A DNA stretch of 64,000 nt from CALZKI01 sp964567585. Its GTDB lineage: Bacteria > Bacillota > Clostridia > Lachnospirales > Lachnospiraceae. The stretch spans positions 1 through 64,000 of the forward strand of contig CAZMND010000003.1 in NCBI GenBank assembly GCA_964567585.1. Direction: 5' to 3'. The translations under genes were made by a program, and so were the position numbers. The notes beneath the pieces were generated by a model. That model did not search any database. It had not been told where the DNA came from and worked only from the letters and a program-made list of their open reading frames with translations. Of this stretch, positions 1 through 7,544 are shown one piece after another (position 1 is the first letter of the stretch; every line of letters starts with the position of its first letter).

Positions 1-405
1 CGTGGTGTATATGAAACTCCCGGCGGAACAATTCTTTACGAAGCTCACCAGCAGCTTGAAGAATTAATTTTAGACCCTGAAACTTATGAATTAAAACAGG
101 AAATGGGCAACAAATTAGCTCAGATCGTATATGAAGGCAAATGGTTCTCACCTCGTCGTGAAGCTGTTCAGGCTTTCATCGAAACAACTCAGAAATATGT
201 AACAGGTGAAGTAAAATTCAAATTATACAAAGGCAATATCATTAAAGCCGGTACTACTTCTCCATACTCACTTTACAACGAAAGCATTGCATCTTTCACA
301 ACAGGTGACTTATACGACCACCACGACGCAGAAGGCTTTATCAACTTATTCGGCCTTTCAACAAAGGTTCGTGCAATGAAAATGCAAGAAGTAGAAGGTA
401 AATAA
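1..405 (+). CDS. argG: Argininosuccinate synthase, C-terminal part (5' end outside window)
   Basis: The frame is open from base 1 to a TAA at 403-405 and gives the last 134 residues. ArgG joins citrulline and aspartate with ATP to form argininosuccinate, the penultimate step of arginine synthesis, in the cytoplasm. Family-typical segments are RGVYETPGGTILYEAH near the left edge, EGKWFSPRREA, and the tail SYNxES/YDHHDAEGFI/GLSTKV region, where the tetramerising C-terminal helix lies. The start and the N-terminal ATP pyrophosphatase domain lie outside the window. Codon use is strongly biased, as expected for a well-expressed biosynthetic gene. Seven bases separate it from the next ORF, so the two are probably cotranscribed. 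Confidence 0.93.
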   Translation, partial: RGVYETPGGTILYEAHQQLEELILDPETYELKQEMGNKLAQIVYEGKWFSPRREAVQAFIETTQKYVTGEVKFKLYKGNIIKAGTTSPYSLYNESIASFTTGDLYDHHDAEGFINLFGLSTKVRAMKMQEVEGK

Positions 406-411
406 TTTAGG

Positions 412-708
412 ATGATGAACCCAATTACATTTTTAATAATTTATTTTGTTATTATCAATATTGTTGGATTTGCCGTAATGGGCATTGATAAGAGAAAGGC
501 CGTGAAAAGAAGCTTTCGTATTCCGGAAGCCACGCTATTTATCGTGGCACTGATAGGCGGTAGCATTGGCTCCATTCTCGGAATGCAAGTTTTCCGTCAT
601 AAAACAAGACACTGGTATTTTGTTTTCGGAATGCCTGCAATTCTGATAATCCAGATTGCCCTGCTCATTCTTTTATTGAGCGGTCCCATTGAATTCTTTA
701 CACTTTAA
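412..708 (+). CDS. DUF1294 family small membrane protein
   Basis: This is a 98-residue protein with three predicted membrane segments (about 5-25, 41-60 and 70-92). The conserved central stretch GIDKRKA...RIPEATL and the GGSIGSILGMQVFRHKT(R/K)H motif are typical of DUF1294. The biochemical role of the family is unknown. Two ATGs are adjacent (412 and 415). The only nearby Shine-Dalgarno-like AGG ends right at the first, so the second ATG is as likely, or translation is coupled to argG. A strong terminator follows at 725. Confidence 0.8.
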   Translation: MMNPITFLIIYFVIINIVGFAVMGIDKRKAVKRSFRIPEATLFIVALIGGSIGSILGMQVFRHKTRHWYFVFGMPAILIIQIALLILLLSGPIEFFTL

Positions 709-724
709 AAGAATCAGTAAATTA

Positions 725-760
725 ATGTCACTTATCCTTGCGGATAAGTGGCATTTTTTG
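725..760 (+). terminator. Intrinsic terminator after the argG/DUF1294 unit
   Basis: A 13-bp stem (725-737 with 742-754, one G-T pair) has the 4-base loop TTGC and is followed by TTTTTT. It ends the argG unit before the promoter region of the LytTR gene. Confidence 0.9.
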
Positions 761-837
761 TATACTTGAAATGAGAAGATTTTCGTGTAAAAAACAGTTC
801 TCTTATTACAAACTTATAGGCAAAAGGAAATACTTGT

Positions 838-1548
838 ATGCATATCGCCATTTGTGATGACAACATTGCTGACCGAAAGCAAACGGAACGTCTGCTTTCA
901 AGAGAATCAGACAGACGTGCCAAAACTGATAATGTTCTTTATATTGATTCCTTTGGAAAACAGGAGTCTGTTTTAGTTGCACCTATGATTTATGATATGT
1001 TTTTCATCGATATGGTAAACGATGCTCCTTCCACTGCTTCTGATATTGTGAAGGCCCTTTTGGCAGCAGGTGTAACCGCACCGATTGTTATGCTGAATTC
1101 TTTAATCGATTATCGTAAGGATGTGTATCTTACCTCCTTAGAACAGGTCTATTTTCTCGATAAACCCATTAAAGTAGCCGAGCTCACTGATATTATCACT
1201 ATGGGCTTTGAAAAGAAACGCGCCAAAGTCCCTACCATTGAACTGCGTACAGATAAAGATGTTTTTTACGTACAGGAAGAAGAAATTATGTATGCAACCT
1301 ACGCCGGCAAACAGTATACAGATGTTTTCCTTCGTGACGGCAGAAAAATCCATCTTTTAATGAATATTGAAAACTTCTATGCCCATTTGGAACGTTTCGG
1401 CACCTTTTATCCAGCCAACAGACACACAATCGTTCAAAAAAAATACGTGAAAAAGATTTCTCTTCTTCACGTACATTTATCAAATGGTAAAAAATTTTTA
1501 TTTCCTAACGACTATCGGAAAAATGCAAAATCTATACAGTTACTATGA
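838..1548 (+). CDS. LytTR-family response regulator
   Basis: This 236-residue protein has an N-terminal receiver domain: acidic pair D7/D8, phosphoacceptor D58 in FFIDMV, and conserved Lys in FLDKPIK. A C-terminal LytTR DNA-binding domain follows (about 130-236, with YATYAGKQYTDVFL, NRHTIVQKKYVKKI and FPNDYRK). Such proteins are the output half of AgrA/LytR-type two-component systems. No histidine kinase lies next to it, so it is an orphan within this window. The start is supported by AAAGGAA about 9 bases upstream. Its 3' end overlaps the convergent DegV gene by 17 bases. Confidence 0.88.
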   Translation: MHIAICDDNIADRKQTERLLSRESDRRAKTDNVLYIDSFGKQESVLVAPMIYDMFFIDMVNDAPSTASDIVKALLAAGVTAPIVMLNSLIDYRKDVYLTSLEQVYFLDKPIKVAELTDIITMGFEKKRAKVPTIELRTDKDVFYVQEEEIMYATYAGKQYTDVFLRDGRKIHLLMNIENFYAHLERFGTFYPANRHTIVQKKYVKKISLLHVHLSNGKKFLFPNDYRKNAKSIQLL

Positions 1549-2374
1549 TTCCACCGTCGTTTGCATACATTGTGCTTACGCCCATTGTATCCAAAATATA
1601 CACTGCCTTAAACTGAACCTTTTCAAGTAGCTTGTCTCTTACCAGACAGGCTCTTTCTATACAATTACAGTGCGAAATAATAAGTACTTTTTCATGTAGA
1701 TTTTTTCTTTCTTCAAGCAATATATCTACCATTTTGTGCAATGCCTTCTTTGTACCGATAGCCTGGCTTTTCTGAGCAACCACTCCATCCAACGCATACA
1801 TAATCGGTTTAATATTTAATTTGCTTACACCTAATGCCTTAATACCTGTCAGTCTGCCGTTTTTTCTGAATGTATCCAGATTATCGAGGACAAAATATGT
1901 CTTCATCTCATTTTTGAAAAGTTCTGTGGTTTCCACAACTTCTTCAAAGCTTCTACCGGCTTCTTCCAATTCCTTAATTTTTAAAACAAGCTGTGTTTCA
2001 CCAACACTGGCACTCAAAGAATCAAAAATATGAATCTTTGGCATTTTCTTACCGCTTTCTTCCAGCAAATGTTTGCCAAGCACTGCACTGTTATAACTTC
2101 CACTGAGTTTTGATGTTAAAGTTACCACATAGATTCTCTCTACATCTGCATCATATGCCTGCAAATATCTTTCCGGGGATGGACAGGCTGACTTCGCAGC
2201 AGTCGGACACTCATCTACCATTTTTAAAAATGTTGCCTGGTCGAAATCATCATCATCAATAACTGTAGTATCACCGACCTCCAAAGTAAGAGGTACTCTT
2301 TCTACAAACAACTCTTTTCTGATTTCTTCCGGTATTTCGCAACAACTGTCTACAACGATTTTGTAAGTACTCAT
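1532..2374 (-). CDS. DegV family fatty-acid-binding protein
   Basis: A 280-residue cytoplasmic protein. It has the DegV two-domain pattern: an N-terminal YKIVVDSCCEIP strand/turn, the TSxPSPE-like segment (here KSACPSPERYLQAYD), and the SKLSGSYNSA motif that contacts the acyl carboxylate. It ends with a short GGIIVTV strand rather than the usual longer tail. Family members bind long-chain fatty acids and can act as FakB subunits that present them to the FakA kinase; no fakA is in the window. AGGAG lies a few bases before the ATG. It is a single-gene unit, convergent with the LytTR regulator. Confidence 0.9.
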   Translation of the reverse strand: MSTYKIVVDSCCEIPEEIRKELFVERVPLTLEVGDTTVIDDDDFDQATFLKMVDECPTAAKSACPSPERYLQAYDADVERIYVVTLTSKLSGSYNSAVLGKHLLEESGKKMPKIHIFDSLSASVGETQLVLKIKELEEAGRSFEEVVETTELFKNEMKTYFVLDNLDTFRKNGRLTGIKALGVSKLNIKPIMYALDGVVAQKSQAIGTKKALHKMVDILLEERKNLHEKVLIISHCNCIERACLVRDKLLEKVQFKAVYILDTMGVSTMYANDGGIIVTV

Positions 2375-2545
2375 TATTATCTCCTATATTCAATAATTAT
2401 TTTATAAAGTTTACACTTCTTTAATAAGTAGTTTCAATTACCACTTGTAGTATATAATAATATTCCGCACTTGTAAAGAAAAATTTCTTTCCAACCATAC
2501 TTTTTTTATATATAATACACTCAACACAACATTAACGGAGGAGTT

Positions 2546-3049
2546 ATGCTCGCTTTACAAATTACATCTACCAAGCAATTTATGAACCGATTATTGACAG
2601 GAGACTGCTTTTCTTCTTTTCTTTTGGAAAGCGCCTCTGTAACTACGTTTAATACATTTCATATTGACGGACGCATTCATCCGGAATTTTACAATAGCGA
2701 AGATAGCGATTTTGCCGATAAAACAAAATACTCCTTTTCCTCATATCAGGATGTACAAGAACATTTATTTTCAATAATTAAAGGCAGTCGCACTCCTCTC
2801 GGGATGAAACTTACCCTTCTTTTGAATCCGGATTCTATGGAAAAACTGCTTATTTCAAACGATTGCAGTGTTCCCAGGGAATTACTTTCCGGTTTTGTAT
2901 TAAACATCAAATACGATGGCAAAAAAATCCTGTTGACTACTGCTATTTCCTATGAAGGATTTACAATGGACAAATCTGCAGAGCCTGTATGGGACAATGC
3001 AATGAAAAAGTTTTTATCCGCCAAGGATATTTTATTTGAAGAAATATAA
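2546..3049 (+). CDS. DUF5721 family protein
   Basis: A 167-residue soluble protein beginning MLALQITSTKQFMNRLLTGDCF and carrying ESASVTTFNTFHIDGR. I recognise this pattern as DUF5721, a Lachnospiraceae-enriched family of unknown function. No catalytic motif is visible. GGAGGAG at 2537-2543 precedes the ATG. It forms a monocistronic unit closed by a bidirectional terminator at 3067-3102. Confidence 0.7.
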   Translation: MLALQITSTKQFMNRLLTGDCFSSFLLESASVTTFNTFHIDGRIHPEFYNSEDSDFADKTKYSFSSYQDVQEHLFSIIKGSRTPLGMKLTLLLNPDSMEKLLISNDCSVPRELLSGFVLNIKYDGKKILLTTAISYEGFTMDKSAEPVWDNAMKKFLSAKDILFEEI

Positions 3050-3062
3050 ACTGTACTTTATG

Positions 3063-3110
3063 AAAAAAGACACGGTATGCCCTTAATAACATACCGTGTC
3101 TTATCTTATT
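3063..3110. terminator. Bidirectional intrinsic terminator
   Basis: A perfect 13-bp stem (3067-3079 with 3090-3102) has a 10-base loop. It is flanked by A6 on the left and T-rich sequence on the right. It sits between the convergent DUF5721 and membrane-protein genes and can serve both. Confidence 0.88.
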
Positions 3111-3717
3111 TACTCTTATGTATCTTATAATTTTTAGCATACATACGAATCGTTGCATAAAGTCCACCGCAAGCCAACAGAATCTGTATGATAAATAACA
3201 CCCAAAAGCCCAATGTATACCGTATCGACACCTCGCCTATTGCAAAACCATTATTGGCTGCTTCCACCCTTGCATTTACCACCAAAATAAAGCAAATCAT
3301 TATAATCACATTGAGAATCGCAAATATTCCCGTAAAAAAGCACAACGCAATTTTCCGTAGTTTCATATTCTTCAGGCGGTTCATATCCTTTATATACCAC
3401 AATGCAATAATCAACGCCGTCAAAAGAAATACGAAAACAAACCACCATATTCCCACAACAGGATCTTCCAAATACTTGAGTTCAAAACCAAAAACCGCAT
3501 CAATTCCACCTACCGTTTCATCGCAGTTTGGCTGCGATGAGCAGGACACAACACAAAGCGGCAAAAAGAATAACACCTCCGCCAAAAAAGCTGCTCCTCT
3601 TACAAACCACGTAATAATCGAATTGATTTCTCTTTGTTTTCCGGACTGTTTTTGGCGTAGTGGCCGTTCAAATGTAACCGGTCCGCGTTCACCGCCCATT
3701 TCCATACCTTCGCCCAT
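3106..3717 (-). CDS. Four-TM membrane protein of unknown function
   Basis: A 203-residue protein I do not recognise. A hydrophilic, Gly-rich N-terminus of about 30 residues is followed by four hydrophobic segments (roughly 40-60, 88-110, 122-148 and 168-190). The loop after TM1 holds the cysteines VVSCSSQPNCDETVGG, probably outside the cell, and could form a disulfide. TM2 and TM3 are joined by the basic loop YIKDMNRLKNMKLRK. It is a single gene facing spoVAE across about 65 bases, and a long antisense ORF covers it. Function not assigned. Confidence 0.65.
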   Translation of the reverse strand: MGEGMEMGGERGPVTFERPLRQKQSGKQREINSIITWFVRGAAFLAEVLFFLPLCVVSCSSQPNCDETVGGIDAVFGFELKYLEDPVVGIWWFVFVFLLTALIIALWYIKDMNRLKNMKLRKIALCFFTGIFAILNVIIMICFILVVNARVEAANNGFAIGEVSIRYTLGFWVLFIIQILLACGGLYATIRMYAKNYKIHKSK

Positions 3718-3783
3718 AAGAACCTCCTATAAATTATATAGGTCATTATATCTTATTTATCGGGCAAACTCAATTTATTTATA

Positions 3784-4140
3784 TTATTTCTTCATTTTCG
3801 GCGAGAAAACAAAACTTGCCAGATATCCAAAAATGAGCGCTGCACAAAGTCCTGCCGAACCACTTGTAAAACCTCCTTTAAAAAGACCGATAAATCCATC
3901 CTGCTTCAGGGCATCCTTCACCCCTGTCATAAGCAGATTCCCATACCCCATAAGAGGCACTGTTGCACCGGCTCCCGCATACTCAGAAAAAGTCTCATAC
4001 CAGCCAAACGCACTGATGATGGCACCGAGACAAACCAGCAAAACCATAATTCTCCCCGGCATCATTTTTGTCTTTTCCATCAAAATCTGTGCCAGCGCAC
4101 AGATAACGCCGCCAACCCAGAACGCATTAAAAAAATCCAT
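3784..4140 (-). CDS. spoVAE: Stage V sporulation protein AE
   Basis: A 118-residue integral membrane protein with three to four TM segments. The SpoVAC/AE-family core GAGATVPLMGYGNLLMTGVKDAL and the GGFTSGSAGLCAALIFGYLASF tail are clear. SpoVA proteins form the spore inner-membrane channel for Ca-dipicolinate uptake in sporulation and release in germination. Here it stands alone, about 20 kb from spoVAA-AB-AC and 7 kb from spoVAD, instead of in one operon. GGAGG lies 7 bases before the ATG. That Shine-Dalgarno is inside the 3' arm of a hairpin carrying a sigma-G-like promoter (see 4146-4204). Confidence 0.93.
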   Translation of the reverse strand: MDFFNAFWVGGVICALAQILMEKTKMMPGRIMVLLVCLGAIISAFGWYETFSEYAGAGATVPLMGYGNLLMTGVKDALKQDGFIGLFKGGFTSGSAGLCAALIFGYLASFVFSPKMKK

Positions 4141-4145
4141 AAAAA

Positions 4146-4204
4146 AACCTCCTTTTAGAGATACAACTTACTGCTAGTATTTCTAAAAAGAAGGTTCTTT
4201 ATTC
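4146..4204 (-). promoter_or_regulatory. spoVAE leader: terminator-like hairpin masking the SD, with embedded sigma-G-like promoter
   Basis: On the minus strand a stem of about 16 bp forms between 4196-4179 and 4162-4146, with one bulge, one mismatch and a 16-base loop. It is followed by T7 and then ATG. The 3' arm contains the GGAGG of spoVAE. A sigma-G-like promoter overlaps it: GAATA at 4204-4200, an 18-base spacer, and AATACTA at 4181-4175 (consensus about GHATR-17/18-CATNHTA). The predicted start near 4168 falls in the loop, so such a transcript would lack the masking 5' arm. The -35 starts right after the eamA stop. Confidence 0.6.
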
Positions 4205-5107
4205 TTAATTTGTAATTTCTTTCTCTTTTTTTGCATCAAAAAGCTGGACACCAATTACTGCAATGAACATCAGCAAACATCCAAGCAATTCTTTGACTGT
4301 AAGCTTCTGGTGCAAAATCAGCCATCCGCCCAGTACACTGACCGCCGATTCCAAGCTCATAATTAAAGATGCAATGGTCGGATCCGCATTTTTTTGGCCC
4401 AATATCTGCAAAGTATACGCAACACCGCTTGACATTACGCCCACATAAAGAAGCGGAACAATGCCGTTAACTATATCAGTTATAGCCGGTTGTTCAAAGA
4501 TAAATGCACAAATCATAGCGCATATACCGCTTGTCAAAAACTGAAGACACGACAAGACCACACCATTTGTCTTCGGTGCAAAATAATCCACCGACAATAT
4601 GTGGAACGCAAAAACAATGGCACAACAGAATGCAAAAATATCGCCTTTATTAATACTCATTGTCTCTGATACGCATAATAGATACATACCGATTACGGAT
4701 AAAATTGCACCAAGCCAAACAAAAGCAGACACTTTTCTCTTAAAGAAAATACCGATAATCGGAACCAATATAATATACAATGTGGTCAAAAATCCAGCTT
4801 TGCCGACCGAAGTATATTGAATACCAAATTGCTGAAGACTGGATGCAACAAACAGGCACAAACCACATACTACGCCGCCTAGGACAGTTACTTTAACAGC
4901 CTCTTTTGTAACAGGCTTTTTCTCGCCGGGCTTTTTGAACAGGAATATTACCGGAACAAGTACTACTGCCCCGATTAAAAAGCGTATTCCGTTAAAAGTC
5001 AACGGCCCCATATGGTCCATCCCCTGACTTTGGAACGCAAAAGCAAAGCCCCAGATGAGTGCCGCCATAAACAGCATCAATGAGCTGCTCCATTTCATTT
5101 TTTTCAT
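4205..5107 (-). CDS. EamA/DMT-family transporter
   Basis: A 300-residue protein with ten predicted membrane helices arranged as two EamA repeats: residues about 10-145 (WGFAFAFQSQGMDHMGPLTFNGIRFL...) and 155-290 (...LYVGVMSSGVAYTLQILGQK...ASLIMSLESAVSVLGGWLILHQKLT). Family members export metabolites such as amino acids; the substrate is unknown. It lies upstream of spoVAE on the same strand. The hairpin just after its stop would terminate most of its transcripts. Confidence 0.88.
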   Translation of the reverse strand: MKKMKWSSSLMLFMAALIWGFAFAFQSQGMDHMGPLTFNGIRFLIGAVVLVPVIFLFKKPGEKKPVTKEAVKVTVLGGVVCGLCLFVASSLQQFGIQYTSVGKAGFLTTLYIILVPIIGIFFKRKVSAFVWLGAILSVIGMYLLCVSETMSINKGDIFAFCCAIVFAFHILSVDYFAPKTNGVVLSCLQFLTSGICAMICAFIFEQPAITDIVNGIVPLLYVGVMSSGVAYTLQILGQKNADPTIASLIMSLESAVSVLGGWLILHQKLTVKELLGCLLMFIAVIGVQLFDAKKEKEITN

Positions 5108-5127
5108 TTACTAAATTCCTTTATATC

Positions 5128-5508
5128 CTATTTTCCCAAGTACGCAATTACTTCTACTTCACAAAGTACATTCTTTGGTAATGTTTTTACTGCCACGCAG
5201 CTTCTTGCCGGTTTTTCTGTAAAGTATTTTGCATATACTTCGTTGAATGCCGCAAAATCATTCATATCGTATAAGAAGCATCCTGTTTTTACAACATTGG
5301 CATAGTCTGCTCCTGCTGCTTTTAAAATTTCACCGATATTTTTCATAACCTGCTCTGCCTGAGCTTCAATGCCTTCTGCCTCGATGTTTCCTGTTGCAGG
5401 ATTAATTGCAATCTGACCTGATGCGTATAAGAAATCGCCTGCGATAATTCCCTGTGAGTATGGTCCGATTGCTGCCGGTGCTTTGTCTGTACTAACTTTG
5501 GTTAACAT
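5128..5508 (-). CDS. ridA: RidA family enamine/imine deaminase
   Basis: A 126-residue protein of standard RidA (YjgF/YER057c/UK114) length. It carries the signature region PARSCVAVKTLPKNVLCEVE; R102 and E117 match the carboxylate-binding Arg and catalytic-site Glu of the family. RidA hydrolyses reactive 2-aminoacrylate and other imines made by PLP enzymes, releasing ammonia, in the cytosol as a trimer. It sits between eamA (20 bases downstream) and a small unknown gene, all on the minus strand. Codon use suggests good expression. Confidence 0.93.
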   Translation of the reverse strand: MLTKVSTDKAPAAIGPYSQGIIAGDFLYASGQIAINPATGNIEAEGIEAQAEQVMKNIGEILKAAGADYANVVKTGCFLYDMNDFAAFNEVYAKYFTEKPARSCVAVKTLPKNVLCEVEVIAYLGK

Positions 5509-5559
5509 AATTCTTTTCCTCGTTTCTTTTTTCTGTTTTTAATCTATTTCGGAATATCC

Positions 5560-5790
5560 CTATTCCTCGAACCGGGCCGTTACATAAAACCCGCGTTCAT
5601 TTTCCATAATATTGGTTACGACGCCCTCTCTTGCCATCATCCTTTGATTGAACGGAACATTTCCGCTCATAGCTAGTGACGGGTCAATCGTATAATAATA
5701 GTTACTTGGCAGAACGCCTTCCGTAACCGTAATGGACTGACCGACTTCCAATAGTCCCTGTCTTTCCATTTTGAATTCCATTTCCCTCAT
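5560..5790 (-). CDS. Small conserved-looking protein downstream of ABC exporter
   Basis: A 76-residue soluble protein that I do not recognise. GGAGG lies 6 bases before the ATG, which supports translation. The sequence is mixed alpha/beta with VGQSITVTEGVLPSNYYYTI and a C-terminal EGVVTNIMENERGFYVTARF, resembling a small beta-barrel or OB-like fold, but no family can be named. It starts 20 bases after the ABC exporter stop, so it is probably the last gene of that operon. Confidence 0.6.
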   Translation of the reverse strand: MREMEFKMERQGLLEVGQSITVTEGVLPSNYYYTIDPSLAMSGNVPFNQRMMAREGVVTNIMENERGFYVTARFEE

Positions 5791-5810
5791 ACTTTTTCCT
5801 CCGCATAAGT

Positions 5811-7544
5811 TTACAACGCGAACTGGCTTTCATACAAATTCGCATAGAATCCCTTCATCTTCAAAAGTTCTTCATGATTACCCTGCTCAATGATGTTGCC
5901 ATCTTTCATAACCAAAATCACATCTGCCGATTGGATGGTAGATAATCTGTGCGCCACGATAAAACTGGTCCGCCCTTTCATCATTGTAGCAAAAGCTTCC
6001 TGAATCTTCAATTCCGTTCTTGTATCAATAGATGACGTAGCCTCATCCAAAATCAGCTTTGGCGGAAGAGAAAGCATTACTCTTGCAATACACAAAAGCT
6101 GCTTTTGTCCCTGACTCATACTGCCACCATCTTCACCGATAACCGTATCATATCCCTTGGACATTCGCATAATAAAACCATGTGCATAAGAAGCCTTTGC
6201 CGCCGCAATTACCTCATCTTTTGTCGCATCCGGTTTTCCCATTGCAATATTATCAAAAATCGTTCCCGCCTTCAACCAGGTTTCCTGAAGAACCATGCCA
6301 TAGCCGCTTCTTAAATCTTTTCGTTTTACATCCCTGATATCCGTATCATCCACGAAAATTGCGCCATCTTTTACATCGTAAAAGCGCATCAGCAGATTAA
6401 TTAAAGTCGTTTTACCGCAACCTGTCGGTCCCACGATGGCAATTCGCTGACCGGGCTCTACCTTTAAATTAAAATTCTGAATCAGTTTTTTCTCTTCCAC
6501 ATAAGAAAAGCTGACATTTTGTAGTTCCACAACTCCTGCCTGATTTGCGATTACTTTCGCAGGTTCTCTTTCTGCCACTTCCGGCTTTTCTTCAATCAGA
6601 CCGAAAATTCGTGTCGCGCAGGCAAGGGCATTCTGCAGTTCCGTTACCACGCCTGAAATCTCATTAAACGGCTTTGTGTACTGGTTTGCATAGGTCAAAA
6701 AGCAAGACAACTGACCAATGGAAATTCTCCCGGGAATAGCAAAAAATGCTCCCACAATTCCAACCGCCGCATAAACCAGGCTATTTACAAATCTTGTACA
6801 TGGATTTGTAAGGGAAGAAAAGAACGTAGCCTGCATCGATGCTTTTTCCAGCTTATCATTGATTTTGTCAAATCTTTCGTCCGCTCTTTCTTCATAACCA
6901 AAGGCTTTCACCACCTTCTGGTTTTCTATCATTTCATTCACAAAAGCAGTCTGTTCTCCTCTTGCCACTGACTGTTCTTTAAACATATGGAAGGTTTTCT
7001 TTGCAATAAATGACGCCGTAAACAGCGACAATGGTGTAATAACCACTACTACCAACGCAATAATCCAGTTCAGTCTTACCATAAAATACAACGTGCACAG
7101 AATCGTTACAATTCCGCTAAACAACTGCGTGAAGCCAAGAAGTAAACCTTCTGCGAACTGGTCTACATCCGCAATAACCTTGCTCACAATTTCGCCATGA
7201 GAATGGGTATCCACATATCCAAGTGGCAAAATTTCTATCTTGTCAAAAGCGTCCTTACGGATGTCTCTGACGATTCCATAGGTCATTTTATTGTTGCACG
7301 TGTTCATAAGCCATTGCGATACAGCCGTAATAGCCATAACAAGAATTCCCTGCTTCACTATTTTACCGATTGTAGCAAAATCCACTTTTCCCGGCTCTAT
7401 AATATAATCAATTGCTTCACCCGTTAATATCGGCAGATACAACGTTGTAACAACGGTGATGGTTGCAAAGATAACCGACAGTACAAAAAGCGGTGTATAT
7501 TTCTTTGCGTATTTAAATATCTTCTTCAAGGTATCTAATTTCAT
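5811..7544 (-). CDS. ABC exporter half-transporter, partner with canonical ATPase residues
   Basis: A 577-residue TMD-NBD fusion. Six TM helices lie in residues 1-310. The NBD has Walker A GPTGCGKTT (372-380), Walker B LILDE (497-501) with catalytic E501, and H-loop H532. The signature is MSQGQ (476-480) instead of LSGGQ. This pairs with the degenerate NBD of the upstream gene, a pattern of BmrCD/TM287-288-type heterodimers. These export drugs or lipids across the cell membrane. The start overlaps the upstream stop by 4 bases (ATGA), indicating translational coupling. Substrate not predictable. Confidence 0.92.
   Translation of the reverse strand: MKLDTLKKIFKYAKKYTPLFVLSVIFATITVVTTLYLPILTGEAIDYIIEPGKVDFATIGKIVKQGILVMAITAVSQWLMNTCNNKMTYGIVRDIRKDAFDKIEILPLGYVDTHSHGEIVSKVIADVDQFAEGLLLGFTQLFSGIVTILCTLYFMVRLNWIIALVVVVITPLSLFTASFIAKKTFHMFKEQSVARGEQTAFVNEMIENQKVVKAFGYEERADERFDKINDKLEKASMQATFFSSLTNPCTRFVNSLVYAAVGIVGAFFAIPGRISIGQLSCFLTYANQYTKPFNEISGVVTELQNALACATRIFGLIEEKPEVAEREPAKVIANQAGVVELQNVSFSYVEEKKLIQNFNLKVEPGQRIAIVGPTGCGKTTLINLLMRFYDVKDGAIFVDDTDIRDVKRKDLRSGYGMVLQETWLKAGTIFDNIAMGKPDATKDEVIAAAKASYAHGFIMRMSKGYDTVIGEDGGSMSQGQKQLLCIARVMLSLPPKLILDEATSSIDTRTELKIQEAFATMMKGRTSFIVAHRLSTIQSADVILVMKDGNIIEQGNHEELLKMKGFYANLYESQFAL

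Noticed and set aside
3188..4177. 329-codon plus-strand ORF
   Set aside because: It runs antisense through a membrane protein gene and spoVAE, has no ribosome site, and its composition is that of a reverse reading of hydrophobic genes.
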